The notes under the pieces were generated by a model. That model was not told where the DNA came from and searched no databases. It was given only the letters and a program-made list of their open reading frames with translations. A stretch of 25,630 bases of DNA, taken from the NCBI GenBank assembly GCA_033721095.1, contig JAWWBG010000009.1, forward strand, positions 1 to 25,630, in the 5' to 3' direction. How positions within the stretch are numbered: position 1 is the stretch's first letter; each line of letters opens with the position of its first letter. The position numbers and the translations under genes were made by a program. This document shows positions 15,628 through 23,851 of this stretch, one piece after another. Source of the DNA: JAWWBG01 sp033721095 (GTDB taxonomy: Bacteria; Actinomycetota; Nitriliruptoria; Nitriliruptorales; Nitriliruptoraceae).

Positions 15628-16730
15628 CGCAGGAACGACGGAATGTCGAGGTCGTCCTCCATCGCGTCGACCACGACCGGAGTCACGCGCCGAGCCGGCG
15701 CGTCCTCGATCACGACGGGTTCGTCCGCGAGGTCGGGGACGGCCGCGAGTGCGGGCTCGTCGGGCCGGGCAGCCGGGCGACCGAACTTGTCGAAGCCGGT
15801 GGCGATGACGGTGACCTTGACCTCGTCGCCGAGGCTGTCGTCGATCACGGTGCCAACGATGATGTTGGCGTCCTCGCTGGCCGCGCGGGTGATGACGTCA
15901 GCCGCCTCGTTCATCTCGAAGAGGCCGATGTCGCTGCCGCCGGCGAGCATGAGCAGCACGCCCTTCGCCCCGTCGATGGAGGCCTCCAGCAGGGGGCTGG
16001 AGATGGCGGCCTTGGCGGCCTCGAGCGCGCGGTTCTCGCCGCGGGCGGTCCCGATGCCCATGAGGGCGGAGCCCGCGTCCTTCATCACCTTGCGGACATC
16101 GGCGAAGTCAAGGTTGATCAGCCCGGGGGTCGTGATCAGCTCGGTGATGCCCTGCACGCCCTGCAGGAGCACCTCGTCGGCAACCTTGAAGGCCTGGACG
16201 ACGGAGGTCTCGCCATCCGCGATCTCCAGCAGCCGGTCGTTGGGGATGATGATGAGGGTGTCGACCTCGTCCTTCAGCGAGCTGATCCCGTCCTCGGCCT
16301 GGATCGCCCGCTTCTTGCCCTCGAACGAGAACGGGCGCGTCACCACGCCGATCGTGAGGGCGCCGAGCTCCTTGGCCACCGACGCGATGATGGGCGCGCC
16401 ACCCGTGCCCGTCCCGCCACCTTCGCCTGCCGTGACGAAGACCATGTCGGCGCCCTTGAGCACCTCGACGACCTCCTCCCGGTGGTCCATCGCCGCCTGC
16501 CGACCGATCTCCGGATCAGAGCCGGCGCCCAGCCCCCGGGTGAGCTCACGCCCGATGTCGAGCTTCACGTCGGCGTCGGACATCAGCAGGGCCTGGGCAT
16601 CCGTGTTGACGGCGATGAACTCCACGCCACGGAGGCCCGCGTCGATCATCCGGTTGACAGCGTTGACACCACCGCCACCGATCCCCACGACCTTGATGAC
16701 TGCCAGGTAGTTGGTCGGGTTTGCCGCCAT
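15624..16730 (-). CDS. ftsZ: Cell division GTPase FtsZ
   Basis: The tubulin homologue that forms the Z-ring. It is 368 residues long with the nucleotide-binding GIGGGGVNAVN (16-26), tubulin signature GGGTGTG (104-110) and T7 catalytic loop NLDFADV (206-212). A short linker (about 316-355) ends in the C-terminal peptide DDLDIPSFLR (359-368), which binds SepF and other partners. The ATG at 16730 gives the family's MAANPTNYLAVIKV start and has an AAGGA site (16740-16744) 9 nt upstream. The frame is open as far as 16859 but that part looks like leader. An out-of-frame ATG lies 8 nt before the real start. The upstream gap is long and structured. Confidence 0.98.
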   Translation of the reverse strand: MAANPTNYLAVIKVVGIGGGGVNAVNRMIDAGLRGVEFIAVNTDAQALLMSDADVKLDIGRELTRGLGAGSDPEIGRQAAMDHREEVVEVLKGADMVFVTAGEGGGTGTGGAPIIASVAKELGALTIGVVTRPFSFEGKKRAIQAEDGISSLKDEVDTLIIIPNDRLLEIADGETSVVQAFKVADEVLLQGVQGITELITTPGLINLDFADVRKVMKDAGSALMGIGTARGENRALEAAKAAISSPLLEASIDGAKGVLLMLAGGSDIGLFEMNEAADVITRAASEDANIIVGTVIDDSLGDEVKVTVIATGFDKFGRPAARPDEPALAAVPDLADEPVVIEDAPARRVTPVVVDAMEDDLDIPSFLR

Positions 16731-16752
16731 GTGCTCATGTCCTTGGTCACGC

Positions 16753-16764
16753 GCCCGCGCGGGC
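16753..16764. other. 12-bp GC palindrome next to the ftsZ ribosome site
   Basis: GCCCGCGCGGGC is a perfect palindrome 9 nt upstream of the ftsZ AAGGA site. In the mRNA it could pair between molecules or form a small hairpin that affects ribosome loading. In DNA this GC-rich, 12 bp may arise by chance. Confidence 0.3.
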
Positions 16765-16835
16765 ACCTCGTCGTTCTCCGCCGCGCCAATCCGTGTGCGG
16801 GGCGCGACCTGCGCCGGATGGGGCACCCGGCAGCA

Positions 16836-16929
16836 CATGAGCGCGTGATCCCCCTCCACGACCAGGGAAGTTGCCCGCCACGCCTTGGCGTGGTCATGGC
16901 ACTTCGTGGGGAAGGGTCACGCGCTCATG
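16836..16929 (-). other. Long structured element (94-nt hairpin) in the ftsZ leader
   Basis: Arms 16917-16929 and 16836-16848 (CATGAGCGCGTGA with TCACGCGCTCATG) pair perfectly over 13 bp. The stem goes on between 16904-16916 and 16849-16861 with 11 of 13 positions paired, two of them G-U if read as minus-strand RNA and two C/A mismatches. Inside are AGTGCC (16898-16903) with GGC-A-ACT (16869-16875, one bulged A) and a terminal hairpin CCACGCC/GGCGTGG (16878-16893). The 5' arm holds a possible three-codon frame ATG-AGC-GCG-TGA. There is no U-run, so it is not an intrinsic terminator. Function unknown: a leader RNA structure, an RNase site or a palindromic DNA element. Confidence 0.7.
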
Positions 16930-16965
16930 GTCTCGATCCCACCCGTCGGTGTCGACCGCTCGGGC

Positions 16966-17000
16966 CTCAACCTCCAGTTGAGATCGATACTTATGTCAAC
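16966..17000 (-). promoter_or_regulatory. Repeated GTTGA half-sites upstream of ftsZ
   Basis: CTCAAC-N5-GTTGAG (16966-16982) is a perfect inverted repeat, and a third half-site, TCAAC/GTTGA (16996-17000), follows. Together they resemble a regulator-binding cluster just downstream of the predicted ftsZ start of transcription. The third site contains a perfect TTGACA (16994-16999) but no TAnnnT lies at the right spacing after it. GAGGTT/AACCTC-rich elements are often seen before ftsZ in actinobacteria, which is recalled knowledge and was not checked. Confidence 0.4.
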
Positions 17001-17015
17001 CTGTGGTTGGGGTGG

Positions 17016-17044
17016 ACACTAGACAGTCAAGCGACGGGGGGCAA
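17016..17044 (-). promoter_or_regulatory. Predicted ftsZ promoter
   Basis: TTGCCC (17039-17044), then exactly 17 nt, then TAGTGT (17016-17021) fit the actinobacterial -35 and TAnnnT -10 pattern. Transcription would begin near 17009, giving a leader of about 280 nt that carries the GTTGA repeats and the long hairpin. A palindromic CCGGAT-TC-ATCCGG (17048-17061) sits directly upstream. This would let ftsZ be expressed apart from the mur genes. Confidence 0.45.
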
Positions 17045-17137
17045 GCGCCGGATTCATCCGGGGAAGGACCGTGCGGCTGACGCGCCTCGGGCGTGGGCCG
17101 GCGCGACCGGCGCACGGCCAACCAGCCGGCGTCCGGC

Positions 17138-17881
17138 TCAGTCCTCGGACACGGTGGGGCGCGACGGCACGCGGACGTCGATCCGCGTCACCGCGGTGCC
17201 CTCGATCTCGGCCAGGATCGCGCCGACGGCTCGGATCTTCTCGTCGAGGTCTGCGGCGTCGCCGAGGACGGCGACCAGGTTGCCCTCGAGCAGCAGGGCG
17301 ACCTCTCCGGAGCGTTCGATGCGGTAGGCAGTCACGCGGGCACGCAGTGGGCCCGACAGGCCGGCGTGCACCGCCATCACGTCGGCCAGCCCTGCCTCCG
17401 CAGCGGTGTCGCCCAACGACACCTCGTGCTCGAGCAGCACCACCGGCATCGAGCGGGGCCCGTTGCCCGCAGCGAACACCACGCCCTCTCCATCGACGAG
17501 CCACTCCTGCGTCGGCGTTTGCAGTCGCAGCTCCGCGACGCGCTCGACGACGACGATCCGGACAGTGACGGCGTCGACCCGTTCGACGATCGCACTGGCG
17601 ATGCCGGGCAGTGCCGTGATCCGCTCGTCCGCGCCATCGAGGTCCAGGCGCAGCGTCGACGTGCCCTCCGCAAGTTGGGCGGCCGTCAGGATGTCCTCGC
17701 TCGACACCTGCGCGTTGCCCTCGACGCGAACGTGATCGAGGGCAACGAGGGACGATCGTTCGACTGCCCAGATCAGGGCCAGGACCGCTGCAAGGGCCGT
17801 CAGGGCCATGGTCCGACGGAGCCGTCGTCGCCGTTGCTGGCGGCGAACATCGGCCCGCCGCTCGCGGATCCGGACATCCAT
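17138..17881 (-). CDS. ftsQ: Cell division protein FtsQ
   Basis: A 247-residue bitopic divisome protein. A basic cytoplasmic tail rich in Arg (4-23) is followed by one membrane helix (about 24-43), a POTRA domain starting at LDHVRVEGNAQVSSEDIL (48-65), and the FtsQ beta domain (about 115-235). It links early and late divisome proteins and binds FtsB/FtsL partners. The ATG shares one base with the murB stop (TGATG), so translation is coupled. It closes the mur-fts block; a 407-bp gap follows before ftsZ. Confidence 0.93.
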   Translation of the reverse strand: MDVRIRERRADVRRQQRRRRLRRTMALTALAAVLALIWAVERSSLVALDHVRVEGNAQVSSEDILTAAQLAEGTSTLRLDLDGADERITALPGIASAIVERVDAVTVRIVVVERVAELRLQTPTQEWLVDGEGVVFAAGNGPRSMPVVLLEHEVSLGDTAAEAGLADVMAVHAGLSGPLRARVTAYRIERSGEVALLLEGNLVAVLGDAADLDEKIRAVGAILAEIEGTAVTRIDVRVPSRPTVSED

Positions 17882-18789
17882 CAGTCCGTCTCCCAGCCGA
17901 CGCGCACGACCTCGGTCTGCAGGGTGACGCCGGCGACCTCGGCGACCGTGGCGATGACATGGTCGATGACCGCAGCGACGTCGCGAGCCGTTGCCCCCGG
18001 CCTCGTGACGATGAAGTTGGCGTGGCGGGTGGACACGGTCGCGCCGCCCACCTCGTATCCCTTGCAGCCAGCGGCGTCGATGAGGCGGCCGGCCGAGTCC
18101 CCCGGCGGATTGGTGAACACGGACCCGCAGTTGGGCTCGTTGAGGGGCTGGTGCTCTCGTCGCCAGTTGCGGATCTCCTCCATTTCGCGCCGGATGGCGT
18201 CGGGGTCCCCTGCTTCGAGCGCGAACGTCGCGTGGACGACGACGTCGCCCTCGCCCACGGCGCTGTGGCGATAGCCGAAGTCGAGCTCATCGGGCGTCCA
18301 GGCACGTGCGCCCGAACCCAGCGTGACGATCGTGGCAGCTCGAAGCAGTTGGCGCGTCTCCCCGCCATGTGCTCCCGCATTCATGCGGACCGCTCCCCCG
18401 ATGGAGCCCGGTACTGCTGCCATCCAGCCCAGGCCTGCCAACCCGGCCTCGGCCACCAGCCGGGCCACTGTCGGCTGGGCGGCAGCCGCACCCGCTGTCA
18501 CCACCGTGCCCTCGATGGTGACATCGCGGAACGCCGGACCCAGTCGGATCGCCACGCCCCGGAAGCCGGCGTCGGCCACCAGCAGGTTGGAGCCACGGCC
18601 GACGACGATCGTGGCCGCCTCGAGGTCGCGAACGACCCGACCGACTGCCTCGAGCTCTGCTCCGTCCCGGACCGTGACGAGTGCTGCCAGCGGCCCGCCG
18701 ACGCGTAGGGTGGTGAGCGGCGCCGCCGGCGCATCGGTGACGACGTCGGAGACACCGGCCGCACGAAGGGCCTCGACCAGGTCAGCCAT
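17881..18789 (-). CDS. murB: UDP-N-acetylenolpyruvoylglucosamine reductase MurB
   Basis: Flavoenzyme that reduces UDP-GlcNAc-enolpyruvate to UDP-MurNAc with NADPH, in the cytoplasm. It is 302 residues long. FAD-binding motifs are GRGSN (64-68) and PGSIGG (127-132). FGYRHS (171-176), catalytic S223 in NCGSVFTNP, and E293 near the end complete the site. The ATG at 18789 overlaps the murC stop by 8 bases (ATGGCTGA); longer in-frame starts run into murC without family similarity. The murC-murB-ftsQ order is standard for actinobacteria. Confidence 0.96.
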   Translation of the reverse strand: MADLVEALRAAGVSDVVTDAPAAPLTTLRVGGPLAALVTVRDGAELEAVGRVVRDLEAATIVVGRGSNLLVADAGFRGVAIRLGPAFRDVTIEGTVVTAGAAAAQPTVARLVAEAGLAGLGWMAAVPGSIGGAVRMNAGAHGGETRQLLRAATIVTLGSGARAWTPDELDFGYRHSAVGEGDVVVHATFALEAGDPDAIRREMEEIRNWRREHQPLNEPNCGSVFTNPPGDSAGRLIDAAGCKGYEVGGATVSTRHANFIVTRPGATARDVAAVIDHVIATVAEVAGVTLQTEVVRVGWETD

Positions 18790-20158
18790 GGGCCCGGAGC
18801 CGTTCGACGACGGCGGGGCCGACGCTGGTGATGTCCCCCGCACCCATCAGGAGGACGACGTCGCCCGCCTGGACCACGTCGACGACGATGCCGGGAACGT
18901 CCGACAGGTGTGGAGTCCAGTGCGTGGCCACGCCCGCGGCTTCGGCACCATCGGCCACCAGCTTCCCGGTGATGCCCGGCTGCGGCGCCTCCCCGGAGCC
19001 GTAGACGTCGGTGACGATCGCAATGTCGGCCTCGCCTGCGGCCCGGCCCAACGCTTCGCCCAGTACGGCAGTCCGCGAGTATCGGTGGGGCTGGATCACC
19101 GCCACCACGCGACCGTCGTGACGCTCTCGGGCCGCGCGGATCGTCGCGAGGACCTCGGTGGGATGGTGGGCGTAGTCGTCGACAACGGTCACGCCGTTGG
19201 CGACACCGACGACCTGGAAGCGTCGCGCAGCGCCGCGGAAGGCGCGCAGCCCTGCCGCCGCGCGTCCGACGTCGGCGCCCAGCGCTGCCACGACCGCCAC
19301 GGCCGCCGTCGCATTGAGCAGGTTGTGATGTCCGGGCACTGACAGCACGAGGTCGACGGGATCGCTGCCGTGGACGCTGACGACGTGCCCCTCCGATCCG
19401 GCGAGCAACCGAACGCCGGCATCCGGGTGCGTCCCGTAGGTCACGACGGGTTGCCGAGCACGCCCGCGCAACTCGGCAGACCCGGGGTCGTCGAGGCAGA
19501 TGACCGCGAGCCCGTCCTCGGCTCGTCGCTCGAGGAACTCCGCGAACACCATCGCGACCTCGGCGTCGTCCCGGAATGCGTCAGGGTGGTCGAGCTCCAC
19601 GTTCGTGACGACGGCGATCGCCGGCTCGTACGCGAGGAGGGACCGGTCCGATTCATCGGCCTCGGCAACGAACGGCGGATCGGTCCCGGCGTGCGCGTTG
19701 GTGCCGACCTCGTTGAGGTGACCGCCGATGACGAAACCGGGGTCGAGACCGGCTGCCTGCAGCGCCACGACCGTCATGGAGGTCACCGTCGTCTTGCCGT
19801 GCGTACCGGCGATCATGATGCCGGTCCGTCCGGCCGCGAGGGACGCCAGCATCTGCGCCCGGCTGAGAACCTGCAGGCCCTTGTCGCGGGCGAAAGCGAG
19901 CTCGGGATTGGTCGGCGGCACGGCCGAGCTGGCGACGACGACCTCGGCGTCCCGAACCGCTGCGGCATCGTGGCCGATCGTGATCGTCGCTCCCATGGCG
20001 CGCAGCTCATCGAGCACGCGAGCGTCGCGCATGTCGGAACCCGAGACCTCGTGGCGCTCCTCCATCAGCACGCGAGCGATGCCCGACATGCCGGCCCCGC
20101 CAACACCCACCAGGTGGACACGTCGAGGGCGCGACAGGTCGGCAGGGACGGCGGTCAC
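18782..20158 (-). CDS. murC: UDP-N-acetylmuramate-L-alanine ligase MurC
   Basis: ATP-dependent ligase that adds L-alanine to UDP-MurNAc, the first peptide step of the precursor. It is 458 residues long. The N-terminal UDP-binding region has VHLVGVGGAGMSGIA (14-28), the central domain has the P-loop AGTHGKTT (117-124) and EADESD (166-171), and the C-terminal domain has YAHHPTEV. Its GTG start overlaps the murG stop as GTGA. Confidence 0.97.
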   Translation of the reverse strand: MTAVPADLSRPRRVHLVGVGGAGMSGIARVLMEERHEVSGSDMRDARVLDELRAMGATITIGHDAAAVRDAEVVVASSAVPPTNPELAFARDKGLQVLSRAQMLASLAAGRTGIMIAGTHGKTTVTSMTVVALQAAGLDPGFVIGGHLNEVGTNAHAGTDPPFVAEADESDRSLLAYEPAIAVVTNVELDHPDAFRDDAEVAMVFAEFLERRAEDGLAVICLDDPGSAELRGRARQPVVTYGTHPDAGVRLLAGSEGHVVSVHGSDPVDLVLSVPGHHNLLNATAAVAVVAALGADVGRAAAGLRAFRGAARRFQVVGVANGVTVVDDYAHHPTEVLATIRAARERHDGRVVAVIQPHRYSRTAVLGEALGRAAGEADIAIVTDVYGSGEAPQPGITGKLVADGAEAAGVATHWTPHLSDVPGIVVDVVQAGDVVLLMGAGDITSVGPAVVERLRAHG

Positions 20159-21282
20159 GCTGCCTCCGGCAGCAGTTCACGGAGGAGGCGGGCCACCGCG
20201 TCGGCCGCGTCGGCCCGACCGAACGAGCGTGACGAGGCGATCATGCGATGGAGGGTCTCGCCATCCTCGAGCAGCGGGCGAACCTCGGCGGCGATGCGCT
20301 CCCCGGTCAGCTCGTCGTCGAGGATCATCCGGGCGGCGCCGACCCGTGCGAGTGCCTCGGCGTTGTGGCGCTGGTGGTCGGCGGTCGCATGGGGATACGG
20401 CACCAGGACCGAGGGCTTGCCCTGGACGGTCAGCTCGGCGATCGACGTCGCGCCGGCCCGGCAGACGACGACATCGGCGGCGGCGTAGGCGGCAGCCATG
20501 TCATCGATGAAGTCCACGCAGCGAACGCCGAGACCCGCCTGGTCACGTCGTGCCTTCTCCCAGTCCGCCGCCGCTTCCCGATGGAGCGCAGCCCCGGCCG
20601 CGTGGAGGATCTGCACCTGGAGATCACCCCAGTGGGGCGCACTGGCAACGATGGCCCGGTTCAGGGCGCGAGCCCCCTGCGAACCACCGAAGACGAGCAG
20701 CGTGGGGACATCGGGCTTGAGACCGAAGGACTCGCGCGCTGCTGCTCGGTCCAGTCCGCTGGCCGACAGCATCTCCTTCCGGACGGGGTTGCCGGTCACC
20801 GCGGTCCGTTCCGGGTGGCGGAAGGAATCTGCCGAGCCCGGGTAGGTGACTGCCACCCGGTCTGCCCAACCGGATGCCAAGCGATTGGCGATCCCCGGAA
20901 CGCTGTTCTGCTCGTGGATGACCAGGGGCAGCCCGAGCCGCCGCGCAGCGACGTTCACCGGGAACGAGACATAGCCACCGAACGTGACGACGCCCACGAC
21001 CTGCTCGGTCGTCAGGATCTCGACGCAGCGCTTGATGGCCCTCTGCAGCTGGAACGGGACCGCCACCAGCCGCGGCGAGAGCCTCCGTGGCAGCGGGATG
21101 GCTTCCACGTGTTCGAAACGGTGACCCGCAGCCGGGACCAGCTGACCCTCCAGCCGATCCCTGGAACCGAGAAAGATCGTGCCCAGGTCGCCCTCGGCTT
21201 CCAGCACGCTTGCGACGGCAAGGGAGGGAAAGACGTGGCCGGCGGTCCCGCCCCCAGCGACCGCGACGACACGGGTGCTCAT
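20155..21282 (-). CDS. murG: Lipid II-forming N-acetylglucosaminyltransferase MurG
   Basis: Transfers GlcNAc from UDP-GlcNAc to lipid I at the inner face of the membrane, producing lipid II. It is 375 residues long with the family motifs GGGTAGHV (10-17), TFGGYVSFP (100-108), HEQNSVPG (123-130), GGSQGA (199-204) and CRAGATSIAEL (274-284). The ATG at 21282 overlaps the ftsW stop as ATGA. The reading frame stays open far upstream, to 22965, but that part is the opposite-frame shadow of ftsW and murD, so the short start is right. Confidence 0.97.
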   Translation of the reverse strand: MSTRVVAVAGGGTAGHVFPSLAVASVLEAEGDLGTIFLGSRDRLEGQLVPAAGHRFEHVEAIPLPRRLSPRLVAVPFQLQRAIKRCVEILTTEQVVGVVTFGGYVSFPVNVAARRLGLPLVIHEQNSVPGIANRLASGWADRVAVTYPGSADSFRHPERTAVTGNPVRKEMLSASGLDRAAARESFGLKPDVPTLLVFGGSQGARALNRAIVASAPHWGDLQVQILHAAGAALHREAAADWEKARRDQAGLGVRCVDFIDDMAAAYAAADVVVCRAGATSIAELTVQGKPSVLVPYPHATADHQRHNAEALARVGAARMILDDELTGERIAAEVRPLLEDGETLHRMIASSRSFGRADAADAVARLLRELLPEAA

Positions 21283-22484
21283 GAGGCGTCCGGCTCCGCG
21301 GTGCTGCTGCGCGCGATGGACACGAGGATGGCCAGGGACACCAGCGTCGTCACCAGTGACGAACCGCCGGCCGAGACCAGCGGGAGCGTCACACCCGTGA
21401 TGGGCAACAGTCCGACGACCGTCATCACGTTGAGGATGGCCTGGCCGGTCACCCACCCCGCGATGACGAAGGCAACGGTGCGGCTGAAGGGATCGGTCGT
21501 TCGCGCTGCGACCCCCAGCCCGATGCCGGCGATGACGGCGAACAGGGAGAGCGTGGCCATGGCGCCGAGCAGTCCGAGCTCCTCGCCGATGACGGCAAAG
21601 ATGAAGTCCGTGTGCGGGTTCGGGACGTAGTTCCACTTGCCGCGTCCGGTCCCGAGCCCCGTTCCCAGCCAACCGCCGGAGCCCAACGCCGTCAGCGACT
21701 GGATCAACTGCCAGCCAGCGCCCATGGGGTCGGCCTCCGCTTCCAGCCAGCCACGGATCCGATCCATCCGGTAGGCGGCGGTGGATGCCAACGCAAGCCC
21801 GCCGAAGGCCGTGACCACCGCACCCAGCCCGATCCAGCGAAGCTCGAGGCCCTCGATGAACAGCACGAGGAACACGATGGCCGCCATCAGCAGCGTGGTG
21901 CCCAGGTCGGGCTCCATCATGAGCAGGACGGCCTGGAGCCCGAGCAGTGGGAGCGCAGGAACCAGCAGGTGCGCGAGCGGAAGCCGGGGGCCGAAGCTGG
22001 CCTTCTTGCGCGCCATCACGTCCGCGAGAAACAGCACGGTTGCCAGCTTCGCCAGCTCCGAGGGCTGGGCCCGCAGGGGGCCGAGCTGGAGCCAACGATC
22101 GGATCCGGTCTCTGCCGCGCCCACGCCGACCATCAACACGGCGAACAGCGCCGCCAACGCCAGGAGCATGAGCCACTTGGCGACGCGGCGCCACCAGTGG
22201 ACGTGCACCGCAGCCGTGATGAAGAAGACCGGAACACCCAGGCCGGCCCACAGCAACTGGCGCTGAAACTCGTCGAAGGCGTTGCCCTGCTCGGCGGCCG
22301 TCACCACCGAGGCCGAGAAGCTCATGACCAGGCCGAGCACGACCAGGACGAGGGTGATGGCGACCAGCGTCAGTGCCGAACGGTTCCACGGCCCCGGGTG
22401 CAGGGCGGCGCTGCGCTCGCGCACCCACGGGGCAAACCGAGCGAGCCGGCCGGGAAGCCCCAGCGGACCGGTCGTGGCGCTCAC
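21279..22484 (-). CDS. ftsW: Septal SEDS glycosyltransferase FtsW
   Basis: A 401-residue SEDS-family peptidoglycan polymerase acting at the septum with its partner PBP. About ten membrane helices follow a basic N-terminal tail of about 35 residues. The catalytic Asp of the family is D193 in MMEPDLGTTLL. NYVPNPHTDFIFAVIGEE (285-302) and PLVSAGGSS near the end are diagnostic. The GTG start overlaps the murD stop as GTGA and has a strong AAGGAG 7 nt upstream. Its place between murD and murG is the normal one and favours FtsW over RodA. Confidence 0.95.
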   Translation of the reverse strand: MSATTGPLGLPGRLARFAPWVRERSAALHPGPWNRSALTLVAITLVLVVLGLVMSFSASVVTAAEQGNAFDEFQRQLLWAGLGVPVFFITAAVHVHWWRRVAKWLMLLALAALFAVLMVGVGAAETGSDRWLQLGPLRAQPSELAKLATVLFLADVMARKKASFGPRLPLAHLLVPALPLLGLQAVLLMMEPDLGTTLLMAAIVFLVLFIEGLELRWIGLGAVVTAFGGLALASTAAYRMDRIRGWLEAEADPMGAGWQLIQSLTALGSGGWLGTGLGTGRGKWNYVPNPHTDFIFAVIGEELGLLGAMATLSLFAVIAGIGLGVAARTTDPFSRTVAFVIAGWVTGQAILNVMTVVGLLPITGVTLPLVSAGGSSLVTTLVSLAILVSIARSSTAEPDAS

Positions 22485-23851
22485 GTGCGCTCTCCTTGTG
22501 CCTCCAGGAGCCGTCGAACGGCAGCCGCGAACTGGTCGCCGCGATCCGCGTATCCGTCGAACAGGTCGAACGACGCTCCCGCCGGAGACAGCAGCACGAC
22601 GTCGCCCGGGCGAGCCACGTCGGCCGCCATCGCGACGGCTTGCTGCATGGTGCCCGCTCGGGCCACGGGAACCGTGGAGGTCTCGCAGATCGCGGCCAGG
22701 GCGTCGGCGGACTCTCCCAGCAACACGGCGTAACGCACGCCGCCGAGGTGGCCACCGAGTGGCCGCAGGTCCGTGCCCTTGGCCTGTCCCCCTGCCACCC
22801 AGACGATGGAGTCTGCACTGTCGAGGGCCGCGATCGTCGCGTGCACGTTGGTGGCCTTGGAGTCGTCGATCCAGGTGACGCCGCCCTGACGGGCCACGAC
22901 CTCCATGCGATGCGGCCCGATCCGCCAGGCTTCCAGGGCGGCACGAATGCCCTCGTCGCTCGCACCCTGGACGCGTGCTGCGGCGGCGGACACCGCGGCG
23001 TTGGCGATCACGTGCGGTGCCCGCGACGGCAGGCGAGCCACGTCGACGAGCCGCACTGCGTCCGGCCAGGCCACCAACCAGCCGTCGGCGACGCCGACCC
23101 CTCGCGCCACCGGGCCGTCCGCCGACGTCTCGATCGGGACGACGCCGGCATCCTCCACGACCTGCCGAGCCACGTCGTCAGGACCGACGACGACCGGCGC
23201 GTCCGGACCGACGTTCTGCAGCAGCCGTGCCTTGGCCATTGCGTAGGCCTCGAACGAGCCGTGCCAGTCGAGGTGGTCCTCGGCAACGTTGAGGACCACG
23301 GCGACCGACGGGGTCAGGGCGTGGGCGAACCGAAGCTGGAACGAGGACAACTCGGCGACCAGCACGGGCACGTCCGCGCTGTCGACGAGGTCGGCCACAA
23401 CGTCGGCCATGGGCTGCCCGATGTTGCCGCAGGCGACCGCGTTGATGCCGGATCGATCCAGCATGTCGGCGACGAGCGTCGTCACCGTCGTCTTGCCATT
23501 GGTCCCGGTGATCCCGACCAGCGGGGTGGGGCGGACACGCCAGGCCAGCTCGGGCTCCGACCAGACCGGGAGGTCCGCGGCCAGTGCTCGCTGCAGCAGC
23601 GGCGCGCGCTCGGGAACGCCCGGTGACGGCACGACGAGGTCGAACTGCGTCGGGTCGAGCTCCTCTGGACGGCCGGCGTGCACTCGGGCACCCGGCACGT
23701 CCGTGCGACGCGCAGGATCGTCGTCCGCCAGCACGACATCGACGCCGCGATCCACCAGGAGCCGCGCCGCCGCGAGGCCCGAGGCGCCGAGGCCGATGAC
23801 GAGCGCGCTGCGGATCTCCTCGAGGAGGACGGCTCGCGGCGCCTCAGCCAC
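22481..23851 (-). CDS. murD: UDP-MurNAc-L-alanine-D-glutamate ligase MurD
   Basis: ATP-dependent ligase adding D-glutamate to UDP-MurNAc-L-Ala. It is 456 residues long. The N-terminal Rossmann-like domain has ALVIGLGASGLAAARLL (16-32), the P-loop is GTNGKTT (116-122), and the C-terminal domain shows WIDDSKATN and AGGQAKGTDL, both typical of MurD. Its GTG start overlaps the mraY stop by 8 bases (GTGGCTGA) with only a weak ribosome site, so it probably relies on coupled translation. Confidence 0.96.
   Translation of the reverse strand: MAEAPRAVLLEEIRSALVIGLGASGLAAARLLVDRGVDVVLADDDPARRTDVPGARVHAGRPEELDPTQFDLVVPSPGVPERAPLLQRALAADLPVWSEPELAWRVRPTPLVGITGTNGKTTVTTLVADMLDRSGINAVACGNIGQPMADVVADLVDSADVPVLVAELSSFQLRFAHALTPSVAVVLNVAEDHLDWHGSFEAYAMAKARLLQNVGPDAPVVVGPDDVARQVVEDAGVVPIETSADGPVARGVGVADGWLVAWPDAVRLVDVARLPSRAPHVIANAAVSAAAARVQGASDEGIRAALEAWRIGPHRMEVVARQGGVTWIDDSKATNVHATIAALDSADSIVWVAGGQAKGTDLRPLGGHLGGVRYAVLLGESADALAAICETSTVPVARAGTMQQAVAMAADVARPGDVVLLSPAGASFDLFDGYADRGDQFAAAVRRLLEAQGERT

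Noticed and set aside
16731..16859. A longer FtsZ beginning at 16859
   Set aside because: The extension is unlike FtsZ N-termini, runs through leader structure, and the ATG at 16730 has a ribosome site and the family start.
16994..16999. TTGACA as a -35 for a second ftsZ promoter
   Set aside because: No TAnnnT element lies 16-19 nt downstream on the minus strand; it is better read as a third GTTGA half-site.
21283..22965. A long N-terminal extension of murG
   Set aside because: The added sequence is the alternate frame of ftsW and murD. MurG starts at the ATG that overlaps the ftsW stop.
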